From: Methylacidimicrobium fagopyrum
GTDB lineage: Bacteria > Verrucomicrobiota > Verrucomicrobiia > Limisphaerales > UBA11358
Direction of reading: 5' to 3'
Assembly (NCBI GenBank): GCA_026225255.1
Contig: JAMFSJ010000036.1
Coordinates: 1 to 64,000, forward strand
DNA: 64,000 bases
In this document: positions 7,968-16,498 of the stretch, piece by piece
Layout of the letters: every line of letters starts with the position of its first letter
Numbering within the stretch: the first letter of the stretch is position 1
Program-made: the position numbers and the translations under genes
Notes under the pieces: generated by a model
Database searches by the model: none
What the model saw: the letters and a program-made list of their open reading frames with translations, nothing else
What the model was told of the DNA's origin: nothing

Positions 7968-8947
7968 TTCGCCGCTTTGAGCGCGCGCTTGATCGCCGCG
8001 ATCACTTTGCGTTGCACCGTGATCGGTTTGCCGGCCACACGTGCACCCGCCGCCGCCGGATGACCGCCGCCGCCAAATTCGCTGCAAATGGCACTGACGT
8101 TTACTTTCGTATTTTTGGAACGCAGGCTGATGCGCGTGAGTTCAGGTTCCACTTCCTCAAACACGCAGGCTACGACGACCGGCTCGATCGCACGGATATG
8201 ATCAATCAAGCCTTCGGTGTCATCGGTCTCCGCACCGGTGCGATGAAAATCAATTTTCTTCAACCAGAACCAGGCGATCTGATCATCGGCGGCGAGACGG
8301 AATTTGCTGTAAACGTGCTTCAACAATTTCGCACGGGAGAGCGGATACGATTGATAAACCTCATTGCCAATCTTCGCCAAATCCGCGCCGCGCGTGACGA
8401 GTTCCGCGCCCGCGTGGAAGGTGCCGGAACGCGTGCTGGGATATTGGAACGAGCCGGTGTCGGTCGAGATCGCAGTGAACAATAAATCCGCAATGGACTT
8501 GGTGATCGGCCAGCGCGCCACCTTCATCAGGCGATAAATCAGTTCGCCGCAGGAAGGTTCACGCGGCGAAACCCAGTTCACATCGGCGTAACGCGGATTG
8601 CTGACGTGATGATCAATGTTGATGAAAAATTTCCGGTCATTGATGCATTCGCCGACTTTGCCTAAGCGTTCAATGCTCGCGCAATCGGTGGCGATGACGC
8701 AGTCGAATTTTTCGCCATGCTTCGGCTTGTGGAACAGGCCTTCGTCGTTGAGAAATTTATATTTTTGCGGAATGGAATCTTGATTCCACACCGTCACCTT
8801 TTTGCCTTCGTTGCGCAACGCCAACGCGAGGGCGAGTTGCGAGCCGATGCAATCGCCATCGGGCCGGACGTGGCCGACGATGCAAAACGTCTTGTGTTCA
8901 CGAATGACTTCGAGGATGCGATCAATGACTTTCGGATACGCCTTCAT
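7964..8947 (-). CDS. nrnA: DHH-family phosphoesterase NrnA (oligoribonuclease / pAp-phosphatase)
   Basis: This 327-residue DHH-DHHA1 protein contains CIVGHVRPDGDCIGSQ (motif I), CVIATDCAS (motif II), the signature NIDHHVSN (DHH), and a C-terminal DHHA1 glycine motif FGGGGHPAAAG. NrnA enzymes degrade short RNA oligomers from the 5' or 3' end, remove phosphate from pAp, and in several species cleave pApA or c-di-AMP. It sits between rbfA and truB, a common place for nrnA. The stop overlaps the next gene by four bases. A link to the c-di-AMP riboswitch at the start of the window is attractive but inferred. Confidence 0.93.
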   Translation of the reverse strand: MKAYPKVIDRILEVIREHKTFCIVGHVRPDGDCIGSQLALALALRNEGKKVTVWNQDSIPQKYKFLNDEGLFHKPKHGEKFDCVIATDCASIERLGKVGECINDRKFFINIDHHVSNPRYADVNWVSPREPSCGELIYRLMKVARWPITKSIADLLFTAISTDTGSFQYPSTRSGTFHAGAELVTRGADLAKIGNEVYQSYPLSRAKLLKHVYSKFRLAADDQIAWFWLKKIDFHRTGAETDDTEGLIDHIRAIEPVVVACVFEEVEPELTRISLRSKNTKVNVSAICSEFGGGGHPAAAGARVAGKPITVQRKVIAAIKRALKAAK

Positions 8948-8971
8948 TTAAGAAAATTAGCCGTCGCCGCG

Positions 8972-9349
8972 TTATTTACCCGCGTCGGGCGCGGGCGGAA
9001 CGGTCGGATTTTTTTCCAGCTCTTCCATGATTTGCAAGACGCGGTTGCCGCGCAGGATGGAATCGTCGGTGACAAATTTCAGCGTGGGCGTGTATTTCAA
9101 GATGACCGCTTTGCCGATGATGCCTTGGATGCGTATGCGATTATCGTTGAGCACATTCACGCCCCGCTTTTGTTGATCGGCGTTGCCGAGAATGCTGATG
9201 AAAACCACCGCCGTGCGGAGATCGCCACCGAGATCCACGTCGTTGACCGTGATGAGGCCGACCTCGTTGACGTGAAATTCGCGGCGGATAGCTTCGCCGA
9301 TTTCGCGCTTCAACAATTCGCGCACGCGTTCGTGACGGAGGTTTGACAT
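8972..9349 (-). CDS. rbfA: Ribosome-binding factor A
   Basis: RbfA binds the 30S subunit and helps mature the 5' end of 16S rRNA, especially in the cold. The 125-residue protein begins MSNLRHERVRELLKREIGEA and has a KH-like fold segment VNEVGLITVNDVDLGGDLRT and LRGNRVLQIMEELE; the length is usual. It lies 24 bases upstream of nrnA and 82 bases downstream of infB, in the usual infB-rbfA order. Confidence 0.93.
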   Translation of the reverse strand: MSNLRHERVRELLKREIGEAIRREFHVNEVGLITVNDVDLGGDLRTAVVFISILGNADQQKRGVNVLNDNRIRIQGIIGKAVILKYTPTLKFVTDDSILRGNRVLQIMEELEKNPTVPPAPDAGK

Positions 9350-9354
9350 AACTA

Positions 9355-9424
9355 ATTTTGAGTTTTTAATTTTTAATTTTGAGTTGAATCGCTCCGAACT
9401 AAAAATTCAAAACTCAAAACTTAA
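9355..9424. repeat. AT-rich inverted repeat in the infB-rbfA spacer
   Basis: TTTTGAGTTTTTAATTTTTA is mirrored by TAAAAATTCAAAACTCAAAA around a GC-richer centre, forming an imperfect hairpin in the intercistronic spacer. It is the second of three operon spacers here that hold a dyad. Confidence 0.6.
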
Positions 9425-9431
9425 AATCAAT

Positions 9432-12044
9432 TCACAGCTTGGCCGCGATTTTTTCCACCGAGTAACATTCGATCGCATCGCCGACTTGAAATTCGCTGTA
9501 GCCTTCGATGCGGATACCGCATTCCATGCCCGCGCGCACTTCGTTGACTTCGTCCTGAAACCGCCGGAGCGATTGCAAGATGCCTTCGTAAATAACGTCT
9601 TTGCGACGGCGCACCCGGACTTTGCCACGCACGATACGACCGCTGCTGATCATACAACCGGCGACCGGCACACCCTTCGACAATTCGAAAATCTGCCGCA
9701 CTTCTGCCGAGCCGACAATGACTTCTCTCAAGTCCGGATCGAGCAAGCCCGCCATCGAATCTTTCACTTGATCAATCAATTCATAGATGATCGCGTAAAG
9801 TTTGATCTGCACGCCGGTGTGCTTGGCTTTTTCCGCCGCCGTGCTGTCCACGCGCGTGTGAAAACCGAGGATGACGCCGCCGGAAGCGGAAGCCATCGCC
9901 ACATCGTTTTCCGTGATCGCGCCGACCGCGCTGTGCAAGATTTCGAGCGTCACTTTGCCCGACTCGATCTTGTTCACCGCTTCGACAATCGCTTCGACCG
10001 AACCTTGCGTGTCCGCCTTGATGACGACGCGCAACACTTTGTTCTGGACCGCTTTGAGCGAGTCAAAAAGATTTTCGAGCGTGACTTTGGAACGGCTTTC
10101 CAAGTCTTCGCTCTTCGCGGCAAACGCGCGTTCTTCCGCGAGCGCGCGGGCGGATTTTTCGTCGTCCACCGAGCTGAATTCCCAGCCCGCTTCCGGCACG
10201 CCGTTCAAACCCAGAATGCTCACCGCGACCGACGGTCCGGCTTCCTTGAGACGCTGACCTTCTTCGTTGATGAGCGCGCGGACTTTGCCGTAATACTCGC
10301 CGCAAATAATCACATCGCCCAAATGCAACGTGCCTTTACGCACCAAAACCGTTGCCGTCGGACCGCCGGGCGCAACGCCGGATTCGATGACGTTGCCCTT
10401 GGCATTGCGATTCGGATTCGCTTTTAACTCGAGTAAATCCGCCTGAAGCAAAATCATTTCGAGCAATTTATCAATGCCGACTTTCGTCAGCGCGGAACAT
10501 TCAACGAAGATCGTATCGCCGCCCCAATCGTCCGGCACGAGACCTTTGTCCTGCAATTGCTGACGCACGCGCATCGTGTTCGCGTTCGGATGATCAATCT
10601 TATTGACCGCCACCAGAATCGGCACTTTCGCCGCTTTTGCGTGCGCGAGCGCTTCCAAAGTTTGCGGCATGACGCCGTCGTTCGCCGCGACTACGAGCAC
10701 GACGATGTCCGTCACATTCGCGCCACGGGCGCGCATGGAACTGAACGCCGCGTGACCGGGCGTATCGAGAAAAGTGATCTGCGCCATCTCCGTTTTGCGT
10801 TCCGGATGCGGCACGGAAATCGTGTAAGCGCCGATATGCTGCGTGATACCGCCAGCTTCGCCCGCGACGACGTTCGCCTTGCGGATGACGTCGAGCAACG
10901 ACGTTTTGCCGTGGTCAACGTGACCCATGATCGTCACGACCGGCGCGCGCGATTTCAAATCTTCCGGCTTATCGTCCGTGTCGAGCTCGACTTTCTTGAC
11001 CGACGTGTGGACGACGCCTTCGCCCTTCGCCCGTTTTTCAGCTTCAAAACGGAAACCGTATTTCGCGCTCAACTGCGCGGCGATTTTTTCATCAACGGTT
11101 TGATTCACCGTCGCAAAAACATTCAGGCCCATCAAATCCGCGATGATCTTGAACGGCTTTTGCTTCAATCGTTCCGCCAATTCGCGGACGACGATCGGCG
11201 GTTTCATGATGATGACTTCACCACCGGCCGGCACGACAAACTTCGGCTGCTGCGGGGCCGCCGGCTTGGGTTGATCGCGGAAATTTTGCACTGGACGACC
11301 ATCGCGACCGCGCTGCTGGAACGGCGGACGGTTGCCACCGAATTGCGGTTGACCCGGACGATTCCCACCAAAGGGCGGCTGACCCGGGCGATTGCCACCT
11401 TGCGGCGGTTGGCCCGGACGATTGGTCGCGGGTGGCTGCGGCTGGCCGGGACGGTTACCGCCCCGATCGCGCTCGCCCGGACGGGACGATTGCGGACGCG
11501 TGGGCAATTGAATGAAACCAACTTTTTGGCCAATCTGCGACTTCGGCGGTTCCACAGGCGCAGGCGGCGTCACGGGCGCAACCGCTTGAGGCGTCGGCGA
11601 CGACGTTGCGTGCGCAATCGGCTTGGGAGCTTCAACCACCGGCGCGGCGGGCGCGGACGATTCAGCGGCGGCGGACGGAATTTCGGTAACCACCGGGTCG
11701 GTTTCTGGCGCTACAACCGGTTGCGGTTCCGGCGCGGGCGTATAAATAACTTCCGCAACGGGCGCGGGTTCGGGCTCCGGTTCAGGTTCGGGAGCGTGAA
11801 TGAAAACAACTTTTTCCTCGACGACGGGGGCTTTGGGAGTTTCGACGACGGGCGGCGCGGACAGGCGGGCGACGACATCCGGGCGGTCTTTCAGAATTTC
11901 GCCTTCAAGCCATTCGGCGCTGATTTTATCCAGCGAGCTCGACGGAACTTTGGCGGCGGCAATGCCCAGCGACTTGGCCTTGGTGAGAATTTCTTTGCTC
12001 TCCAGACCAAACTTCTTCGCGATGTCGTAGATACGAACGGGCAT
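9432..12044 (-). CDS. infB: Translation initiation factor IF-2
   Basis: IF-2 is the GTPase that brings initiator fMet-tRNA to the ribosome. The 870-residue protein starts with an IF2N helix ([20 protein letters not shown]), then a long Pro/Ala/Glu-rich and Gly/Arg/Asn-rich linker with repeated NRPGQP units (about residues 190-260), a second IF2N region ([20 protein letters not shown]), the G domain with GHVDHGKT (about 372-379), DTPGHAAF and NKID, and C-terminal domains 2-4 ending [18 protein letters not shown]. All catalytic motifs are intact. It follows nusA after a spacer of 140 bases and precedes rbfA. The linker repeats are a normal source of length variation. Confidence 0.97.
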   Translation of the reverse strand: MPVRIYDIAKKFGLESKEILTKAKSLGIAAAKVPSSSLDKISAEWLEGEILKDRPDVVARLSAPPVVETPKAPVVEEKVVFIHAPEPEPEPEPAPVAEVIYTPAPEPQPVVAPETDPVVTEIPSAAAESSAPAAPVVEAPKPIAHATSSPTPQAVAPVTPPAPVEPPKSQIGQKVGFIQLPTRPQSSRPGERDRGGNRPGQPQPPATNRPGQPPQGGNRPGQPPFGGNRPGQPQFGGNRPPFQQRGRDGRPVQNFRDQPKPAAPQQPKFVVPAGGEVIIMKPPIVVRELAERLKQKPFKIIADLMGLNVFATVNQTVDEKIAAQLSAKYGFRFEAEKRAKGEGVVHTSVKKVELDTDDKPEDLKSRAPVVTIMGHVDHGKTSLLDVIRKANVVAGEAGGITQHIGAYTISVPHPERKTEMAQITFLDTPGHAAFSSMRARGANVTDIVVLVVAANDGVMPQTLEALAHAKAAKVPILVAVNKIDHPNANTMRVRQQLQDKGLVPDDWGGDTIFVECSALTKVGIDKLLEMILLQADLLELKANPNRNAKGNVIESGVAPGGPTATVLVRKGTLHLGDVIICGEYYGKVRALINEEGQRLKEAGPSVAVSILGLNGVPEAGWEFSSVDDEKSARALAEERAFAAKSEDLESRSKVTLENLFDSLKAVQNKVLRVVIKADTQGSVEAIVEAVNKIESGKVTLEILHSAVGAITENDVAMASASGGVILGFHTRVDSTAAEKAKHTGVQIKLYAIIYELIDQVKDSMAGLLDPDLREVIVGSAEVRQIFELSKGVPVAGCMISSGRIVRGKVRVRRRKDVIYEGILQSLRRFQDEVNEVRAGMECGIRIEGYSEFQVGDAIECYSVEKIAAKL

Positions 12045-12106
12045 AAAATCTTTTTACTGCAAACGCTGACACTAACAAACTTTTCAGGCAAACGCGCATA
12101 ACTTCA

Positions 12107-12180
12107 AAGCACGAATGACAAATACCGCATGACGAAACCCGCTTGCGTGACGCACTTTTTCATTCGTCATTCGTCATTTT
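12107..12180. repeat. Inverted repeat in the nusA-infB spacer
   Basis: ACGAATGAC and ATGACGAA on the left face GTCATTCGT and TTCGTCAT on the right, around a GC-rich centre (GCTTGCGTGACGC). The repeated TTCGTCATTCGTCAT wording is typical of interspersed intergenic repeats. It may form a hairpin in the polycistronic mRNA. Confidence 0.6.
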
Positions 12181-12184
12181 GCAT

Positions 12185-13438
12185 TCACTTTGCGCGCTTC
12201 GCACCTTCAGCCCGCGCCGCGTCCAAAATGGCCGCTGCGCTGTCGCCGATGGCCGGCAGATCCGCGATATCACTCGCTTCTGCCGACAACAAATCTTCCA
12301 ACCGCGTGATCCCGGCGTGCACAAGCGCATCCGCCTGTTCGCGGGTGATGCCCGGAATCGCGGCAATCTGCGCGACAGCTTCGGCCACCTTCTCTTCAAA
12401 ACCTTTGGTGACAATGTGCTCCGCATCAATGTCCACTTCCCAACCCGTCAAACGCGCCGTCAAACGCGCGTTCTGGCCGCGCTTACCGATAGCAAGCGAC
12501 AATTGATCTTCCGCCACCAAAATTTTGACGCGTTTACCTTTTTCCTGCAACTCGATGCTTTTCAACTGCGCCGGTTCCAGCGCCTTCGTGACAAACGCCT
12601 TGATGTCCGCCGACCAGGGTATCACATCCACCTTCTCGTTGTTAAGCTCGCGGACGATATTTTTCACGCGTTGACCGCGCATGCCGACGCAAGCGCCGAC
12701 TGGGTCAACCTTCGGATCACGCGAATAAACGGCCATTTTCGTGCGAAAACCGGGTTCGCGCGCAATGCCTTTGATCTCGATTGTGCCATCGCTGATTTCC
12801 GAGACTTCCACGGAAAATAGCTTGATGATGAACCGTGGATCAGCGCGGGATAAAATGATTTCCGGCCCGTGCGGACCTTCCTGCACGGCCTTGACGTAGC
12901 AACGAATGCGTTCGCCGACTTGATATTCTTCCGTCGGCACGCGTTCTTTATTCGGCATCACGGCCTCGTATTTACCGAGATCGAGAATGACGTCCGAACG
13001 GTCAAAACGACGCACTGAACCGCTGATGATATCACCGACGCGGTCTTTAAATTCCGTCAACAGCATGGCTTTTTCGGCCTGCCGGACTTTTTGCATCAAC
13101 GCCTGTTTGGCGTATTGCGCGGCCACGCGACCGAAGCCGGTGGGCGTGACTTCTTTTTCAACTTCATCGCCGACTTTGGCTTCCGGATTGATTTTGCGGG
13201 CGTCGTAAACGGAGATTTGATCGTGTTGCGAAATGACTTTTTCCGCGACGATCAATTTGGCAAACGCGCGGATGTCGCCATTTTTGGCGTCAATATCCAC
13301 GCGCAATTCACGCGCCGGGCCGACCGCTTTCTTGGCAGCTTGCAACAACGCTTCATGGACGGCAGTCATGAGAGTTTCACGACTGACGCCTTTTTCACGT
13401 TCCCAAAATTCCAATCCCGCTAAAAAATCAGCATTCAT
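12185..13438 (-). CDS. nusA: Transcription termination/antitermination protein NusA
   Basis: NusA binds RNA polymerase and modulates pausing, termination and antitermination. With the ATG at 13438 the protein has 417 residues: N-terminal RNAP-binding domain (MNADFLAGLEFWEREKGVS), an S1 domain (about 135-200, VGDIISGSVRRFDRSDVILD), two KH domains (VGACVGMRGQRVKNIVREL and LSLAIGKRGQNARLTARLT), and a short helix-hairpin-helix tail (GITREQADALVHAGI). The ORF track begins 48 codons earlier with a Cys-rich stretch foreign to the family. No rimP is found upstream, although rimP-nusA is the usual arrangement. Confidence 0.95.
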   Translation of the reverse strand: MNADFLAGLEFWEREKGVSRETLMTAVHEALLQAAKKAVGPARELRVDIDAKNGDIRAFAKLIVAEKVISQHDQISVYDARKINPEAKVGDEVEKEVTPTGFGRVAAQYAKQALMQKVRQAEKAMLLTEFKDRVGDIISGSVRRFDRSDVILDLGKYEAVMPNKERVPTEEYQVGERIRCYVKAVQEGPHGPEIILSRADPRFIIKLFSVEVSEISDGTIEIKGIAREPGFRTKMAVYSRDPKVDPVGACVGMRGQRVKNIVRELNNEKVDVIPWSADIKAFVTKALEPAQLKSIELQEKGKRVKILVAEDQLSLAIGKRGQNARLTARLTGWEVDIDAEHIVTKGFEEKVAEAVAQIAAIPGITREQADALVHAGITRLEDLLSAEASDIADLPAIGDSAAAILDAARAEGAKRAK

Positions 13439-13639
13439 AGGCACAACGCGGCGACCGTTCTGACTGAATCCGGCGAACAAAAAAGTCGGAAAGACCCTTG
13501 TCTCCGACTTTCGCACGCTGGTCAGCCAGCAACAACACCGCTTTAGTCTGGGAAAGCTAAAGACTTCCATAACATCTGTCAATGATAAACGCCCTTGGCG
13601 GATGAGGTCTGACGGCTTAGGGCCGGGTTCCGGGGCTTT

Positions 13640-13672
13640 TCCTCCTCATCCTCGTCCTCATCCTCATCCTCA
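13640..13672. repeat. CCTCAT-type short tandem repeat
   Basis: Near-perfect tandem hexamers (CCTCAT, CCTCGT, CCTCAT, CCTCAT) occur upstream of nusA. Short tandem repeats of this kind can change length by slippage. No coding role is visible. Confidence 0.75.
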
Positions 13673-13733
13673 AAATTTCAAATGACGAATGGCGGGCATC
13701 GCGTCGACCTGCAACCTGAGCGCGGGTAGCAAC

Positions 13734-13801
13734 GGAGCGCCGATCTCCTGATCGGCTCGGCGATAATTTCCCTAGCTTGCCGATCAGGCGCTCGGCGCTC
13801 C
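13734..13801. repeat. Two-hairpin palindromic element, family A, full copy 1
   Basis: The element is bounded by a perfect 10-bp inverted repeat GGAGCGCCGA/TCGGCGCTCC. Inside are two hairpins: GCCGATC-TCCT-GATCGGC and GCCGATCAGGCGCTCGGC. The same architecture and the same ends recur at 37546-37616, and half copies occur at 26429 and 30215. All copies are intergenic. Confidence 0.85.
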
Positions 13802-13922
13802 ATCTCAACTCCAGTTGCGTGAGCCTCACGCCAAACCGCGTGAACTTCACGCTTGCTGGGGAATGCCAACCGCGGATTCATTGGCAAATCGCGTTGGCAT
13901 TCGCCATGCTAAATCGAATTCC

Positions 13923-14579
13923 ATGAAACTAAATTGCTCGAATCAAAGAAACCTTGCACTGACGTTGATTGAAGTATTGGTGGTTGTTTTTGTGCTCCTC
14001 ATCCTTGTGGCCATCCTTTTGCCCGCGCCTCACAATCCTAAACGCATGGCTCAGCGAATAAATTGCGTCAATAACCTCAAAGAAATCGGCCTTTCCTATA
14101 AACTTTGGGAAGGCGATAACAACGACAAATTCCCAATGGCCGTTTCCGTGACCAACGGAGGCGCCATGGAATTAGTCGCTGCTGGAAACGTCACCACTTG
14201 TTTTCAAGTCATGTCCAACGAATTAAGCACGCCTAAAATTTTACTTTGCCCGGAAGATGCTCCGCATACGTTCGCGACCAATTTTGATACCGGCTTCACC
14301 AGTCGGAACATCAGCTACTTTGTCGGTGCGGAAGCCAACGAAACCAACGCGCAAATGTTTCTCTCGGGTGACGACAATTTTGAAATCGGTAGTGTTCCTG
14401 TGAAATCCGGCCTGCTGGAATTTCACACGAACGCGCCCATCGCTTGGTCGGCGACGCGACACAAACTTGCCGGCAATATTGGCCTTACCGATGGCTCGGT
14501 TATGCAACTCAGCCAAACCGGATTAAAAACCGCCATCGTGCAAACCGGCACCGCCACCAATCGTCTGGCCATTCCTTGA
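13923..14579 (+). CDS. Prepilin-like secreted protein with H-X9-DG-type end
   Basis: The 218-residue protein starts at the ATG at 13923 (the ORF track extends 36 codons upstream through repeats). The N-terminus LALTLIEVLVVVFVLLILVA is a type IV prepilin signal with the conserved Glu at +5 but a degenerate pre-cleavage position. The rest is a globular domain with RINCVNNLKEIGLSYKLWEGD and WSATRHKLAGNIGLTDGSV, the His...DG pattern of the DUF1559-like pseudopilins that are abundant in Planctomycetes and Verrucomicrobia. Its role is unknown; such proteins are processed by prepilin peptidase and may join a type II secretion-like pseudopilus. It stands alone on the plus strand and converges with fba. 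Confidence 0.8.
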   Translation: MKLNCSNQRNLALTLIEVLVVVFVLLILVAILLPAPHNPKRMAQRINCVNNLKEIGLSYKLWEGDNNDKFPMAVSVTNGGAMELVAAGNVTTCFQVMSNELSTPKILLCPEDAPHTFATNFDTGFTSRNISYFVGAEANETNAQMFLSGDDNFEIGSVPVKSGLLEFHTNAPIAWSATRHKLAGNIGLTDGSVMQLSQTGLKTAIVQTGTATNRLAIP

Positions 14580-14611
14580 TTTTCAAGCACATTCCCACAG
14601 TTCCACCAAAA

Positions 14612-14649
14612 TAAAAAAAGCCCCGCGCGAAAAAAATCGCCCGGGGCTG
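14612..14649 (-). terminator. Intrinsic terminator of fba
   Basis: On the minus strand the hairpin AGCCCCG/CGGGGCT with a loop containing a T-run is followed by TTTTTTTAT. It lies 16 bases after the aldolase stop and is well placed to end that transcript. Confidence 0.85.
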
Positions 14650-14664
14650 ATTTGAAACCTTAGC

Positions 14665-15627
14665 TCAGTCAAACGCGTGACCGGCACTGCATAAGACGTT
14701 TTTCACCTTGTGACGGACGAGGTCTTTGACCATTTGACGCGCCGGGCCCATGTATTTGCGCGGGTCGAATTCACCCGGTTTTTCCGCGAACACTTTGCGG
14801 ATACCAGCCGTCATGGCCATGCGGAGATCGGTGTCAATGTTAACCTTCGTGCAACCCACGCGGCGCGCGATTTCGATGTCGCCTTCCGGCACACCTTGCG
14901 AGTCGGGCATGTTGCCGCCGTATTTGTTGATCTCATCCGCGAGATACTTCGGCACGCTGGACGCTCCGTGCAATACGAGCGGATAATCGCCGAGATTGGC
15001 TTCCATCAACGCTTTCTTGATCAATTTCAAACGGTCCAAGTCCAAGTGCTGTTCGCCCTTGAATTTGAAAGCGCCATGGGAATTGCCGATCGCGACCGCG
15101 AGGGAATCACAGCCGGATTCTTTGACGAATTTGACCGCTTCTTCGGGCACCGTGTAGTGGCCGCTCATGGAGTGCGCGCCGCCTTCTTCACCTTCGTCAA
15201 ACTGCGCGCCAACGAGATGACCGAGTTCAGATTCAACGGAGCAATTATGCTTGTGCGCGTATTCGACGACTTTCTTCGTGATTTCCACGTTTTTATCGAA
15301 TTCTTCGTGCGACGCATCAATCATGACGCTCGTGAAACCTTCGTCAATGCACTGTTTGCACAAGTCGAACGTGTCACCGTGATCCAAATGGACCGCGATC
15401 GGGATGTTCGAGAGGCTGACGGCGGCATCGATGAGTTTCTTGAGATAAACCGGGTTCGCATATTGGCGCGCGCCCTTGGAAATCTGCAAGATGAGCGGAG
15501 ATTTTTCCTCTTCGCAGGCTTCGACAATGGCCTGGATGAGTTCCATGTTGTTGACGTTGAAAGCACCAATGGCGTATTTGCCCTTGAGCGCCTTAGCGAA
15601 CAGGTCTTTGGTATGAGTTAATGGCAT
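14665..15627 (-). CDS. fba: Class II fructose-bisphosphate aldolase
   Basis: This zinc enzyme cleaves fructose-1,6-bisphosphate to DHAP and glyceraldehyde-3-phosphate in glycolysis and runs in reverse in gluconeogenesis. The 320-residue protein has the zinc-site motif VHLDHGDTFDLC, the catalytic/zinc region SVESELGHLVG, GGAHSMSGHYTVPEEA, the second zinc His in PLVLHGASSVP, and the phosphate-binding NIDTDLRMA. The start MPLTHTKDLF fits the family. It is monocistronic with its own terminator; a dyad GGCGGAAC/GTTCCGCC lies in its leader at 15645-15665. Confidence 0.95.
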   Translation of the reverse strand: MPLTHTKDLFAKALKGKYAIGAFNVNNMELIQAIVEACEEEKSPLILQISKGARQYANPVYLKKLIDAAVSLSNIPIAVHLDHGDTFDLCKQCIDEGFTSVMIDASHEEFDKNVEITKKVVEYAHKHNCSVESELGHLVGAQFDEGEEGGAHSMSGHYTVPEEAVKFVKESGCDSLAVAIGNSHGAFKFKGEQHLDLDRLKLIKKALMEANLGDYPLVLHGASSVPKYLADEINKYGGNMPDSQGVPEGDIEIARRVGCTKVNIDTDLRMAMTAGIRKVFAEKPGEFDPRKYMGPARQMVKDLVRHKVKNVLCSAGHAFD

Positions 15628-15922
15628 AAATTTTAATCTGGTTGGGCGGAACGCAATGTTCCGCCATGACTAACAGCCGCGCATGATAAAAAATTCTACG
15701 CGAAAGCAAATGAAAATTTATTCACACATTGGCGACCCACTTGATGCAAACTAATGCTGCCGCAGCGAGCCCACCGGCGCACGCCCTATCCCAGCCCACC
15801 CACGCAACGGTCAAAGTCTCGTGCGCGCCTGGTTTTTCAAACGGGAATCCGTAACTTCATTTCAAAAAAAACTTCAAAGGAACATTCGTCCACCGCCGTC
15901 TTATTCCTTAAAATGACACCGC

Positions 15923-16498
15923 ATGGTCGAAACCGATGACGAGCAACTCTGGGTGACGCGCAGCCAGAATGGCGACGAAGCGGCGTTCGCAGCGTTGATC
16001 AAAACGTATTCGACGATGATTCATTCGCTCACTTTTCGCATGACCGGTTCCACCCCCGACGCCCAAGATCTGGCGCAGGAAACGTTTGTTCGCGCGTATC
16101 AACAGCTCGCTACCTTCCACGGCACATCCAAATTTTCTTCCTGGCTCTATCGCATCGCCGTCAACGCCTGCCTCGATTGGCGACGCCGGGAAAAACGTCG
16201 TTTAGACCTGCATACGAACTGGAGCAACGAAAAGGCGAATGCCGATTCTGCGCCGGCAAACACCGCCGAATTGGACGACGTAAGCCGCGAAGTGCAAGCC
16301 GCGTTGCTGAAGTTGCCGGAAAAACAACGCGCCGCCATCACGCTCACCGTTTATGGCGAACGGAATCACGCCGAGGCCGCTGAAATTCTTGGCTGTTCCG
16401 AAACCACGATTTCGTGGCGCATCTTCAGTGCGCGCCGGAAATTGAAAAAGCTTTTGAGCGTCAAACATTTGAAAACCGACGGAGACCGCCATGACTGA
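15923..16498 (+). CDS. ECF-family RNA polymerase sigma factor
   Basis: This 191-residue alternative sigma factor has region 2 (DAQDLAQETFVRAYQQL, then FSSWLYRIAVNACLDWRRR) and region 4 (LPEKQRAAITLTVYGERNHAEAAEILGCS, then VSWRIFSARRKL-like ISWRIFSARRKLKKLL). No extra C-terminal domain is present. Its stop overlaps the start of the next gene, a single-pass membrane protein, which is the usual sigma/anti-sigma pairing. A GGAAC box lies about 40 bases upstream with a GTC 14 bases later, suggestive of autoregulation, but the spacing is short. The genes immediately downstream are likely regulon members. Confidence 0.92.
   Translation: MVETDDEQLWVTRSQNGDEAAFAALIKTYSTMIHSLTFRMTGSTPDAQDLAQETFVRAYQQLATFHGTSKFSSWLYRIAVNACLDWRRREKRRLDLHTNWSNEKANADSAPANTAELDDVSREVQAALLKLPEKQRAAITLTVYGERNHAEAAEILGCSETTISWRIFSARRKLKKLLSVKHLKTDGDRHD

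Larger units (their letters stand above)
13439..13922. other. Repeat-bearing intergenic region upstream of nusA
   Basis: No gene is supported; the small minus-strand ORFs (13617-13887) are Arg-rich translations of repeats. The region holds a CCTCAT-type microsatellite at about 13640-13672, the two-hairpin palindromic element at 13734-13801, and short GTGAGCCTCAC/GTGAACTTCAC dyads just after it. The nusA promoter must lie here but was not located. Confidence 0.6.

Noticed and set aside
9384-10427. 347-residue plus-strand ORF opposite infB
   Set aside because: Antisense shadow; begins in an AT-rich intergenic repeat.
11280-11500. Tandem repeats within infB considered as a CRISPR-like or satellite array
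   Set aside because: The units encode NRPGQP in the known variable linker of IF-2 and have no unique spacers.
10557-12101. 514-residue plus-strand ORF opposite infB
   Set aside because: It is an antisense shadow of the IF-2 gene, rich in Arg, His and Phe, with no domain of its own.
13617-13887. Minus-strand ORFs upstream of nusA considered as a small RimP remnant
   Set aside because: They are translations of the microsatellite and palindromic element, with no RimP-like residues.
15879-15900. GGAAC ... GTC as an ECF-type promoter before the sigma gene
   Set aside because: The 14-base spacing is shorter than usual and there is no second copy in the window to support a motif; kept only as a hint in the gene entry.
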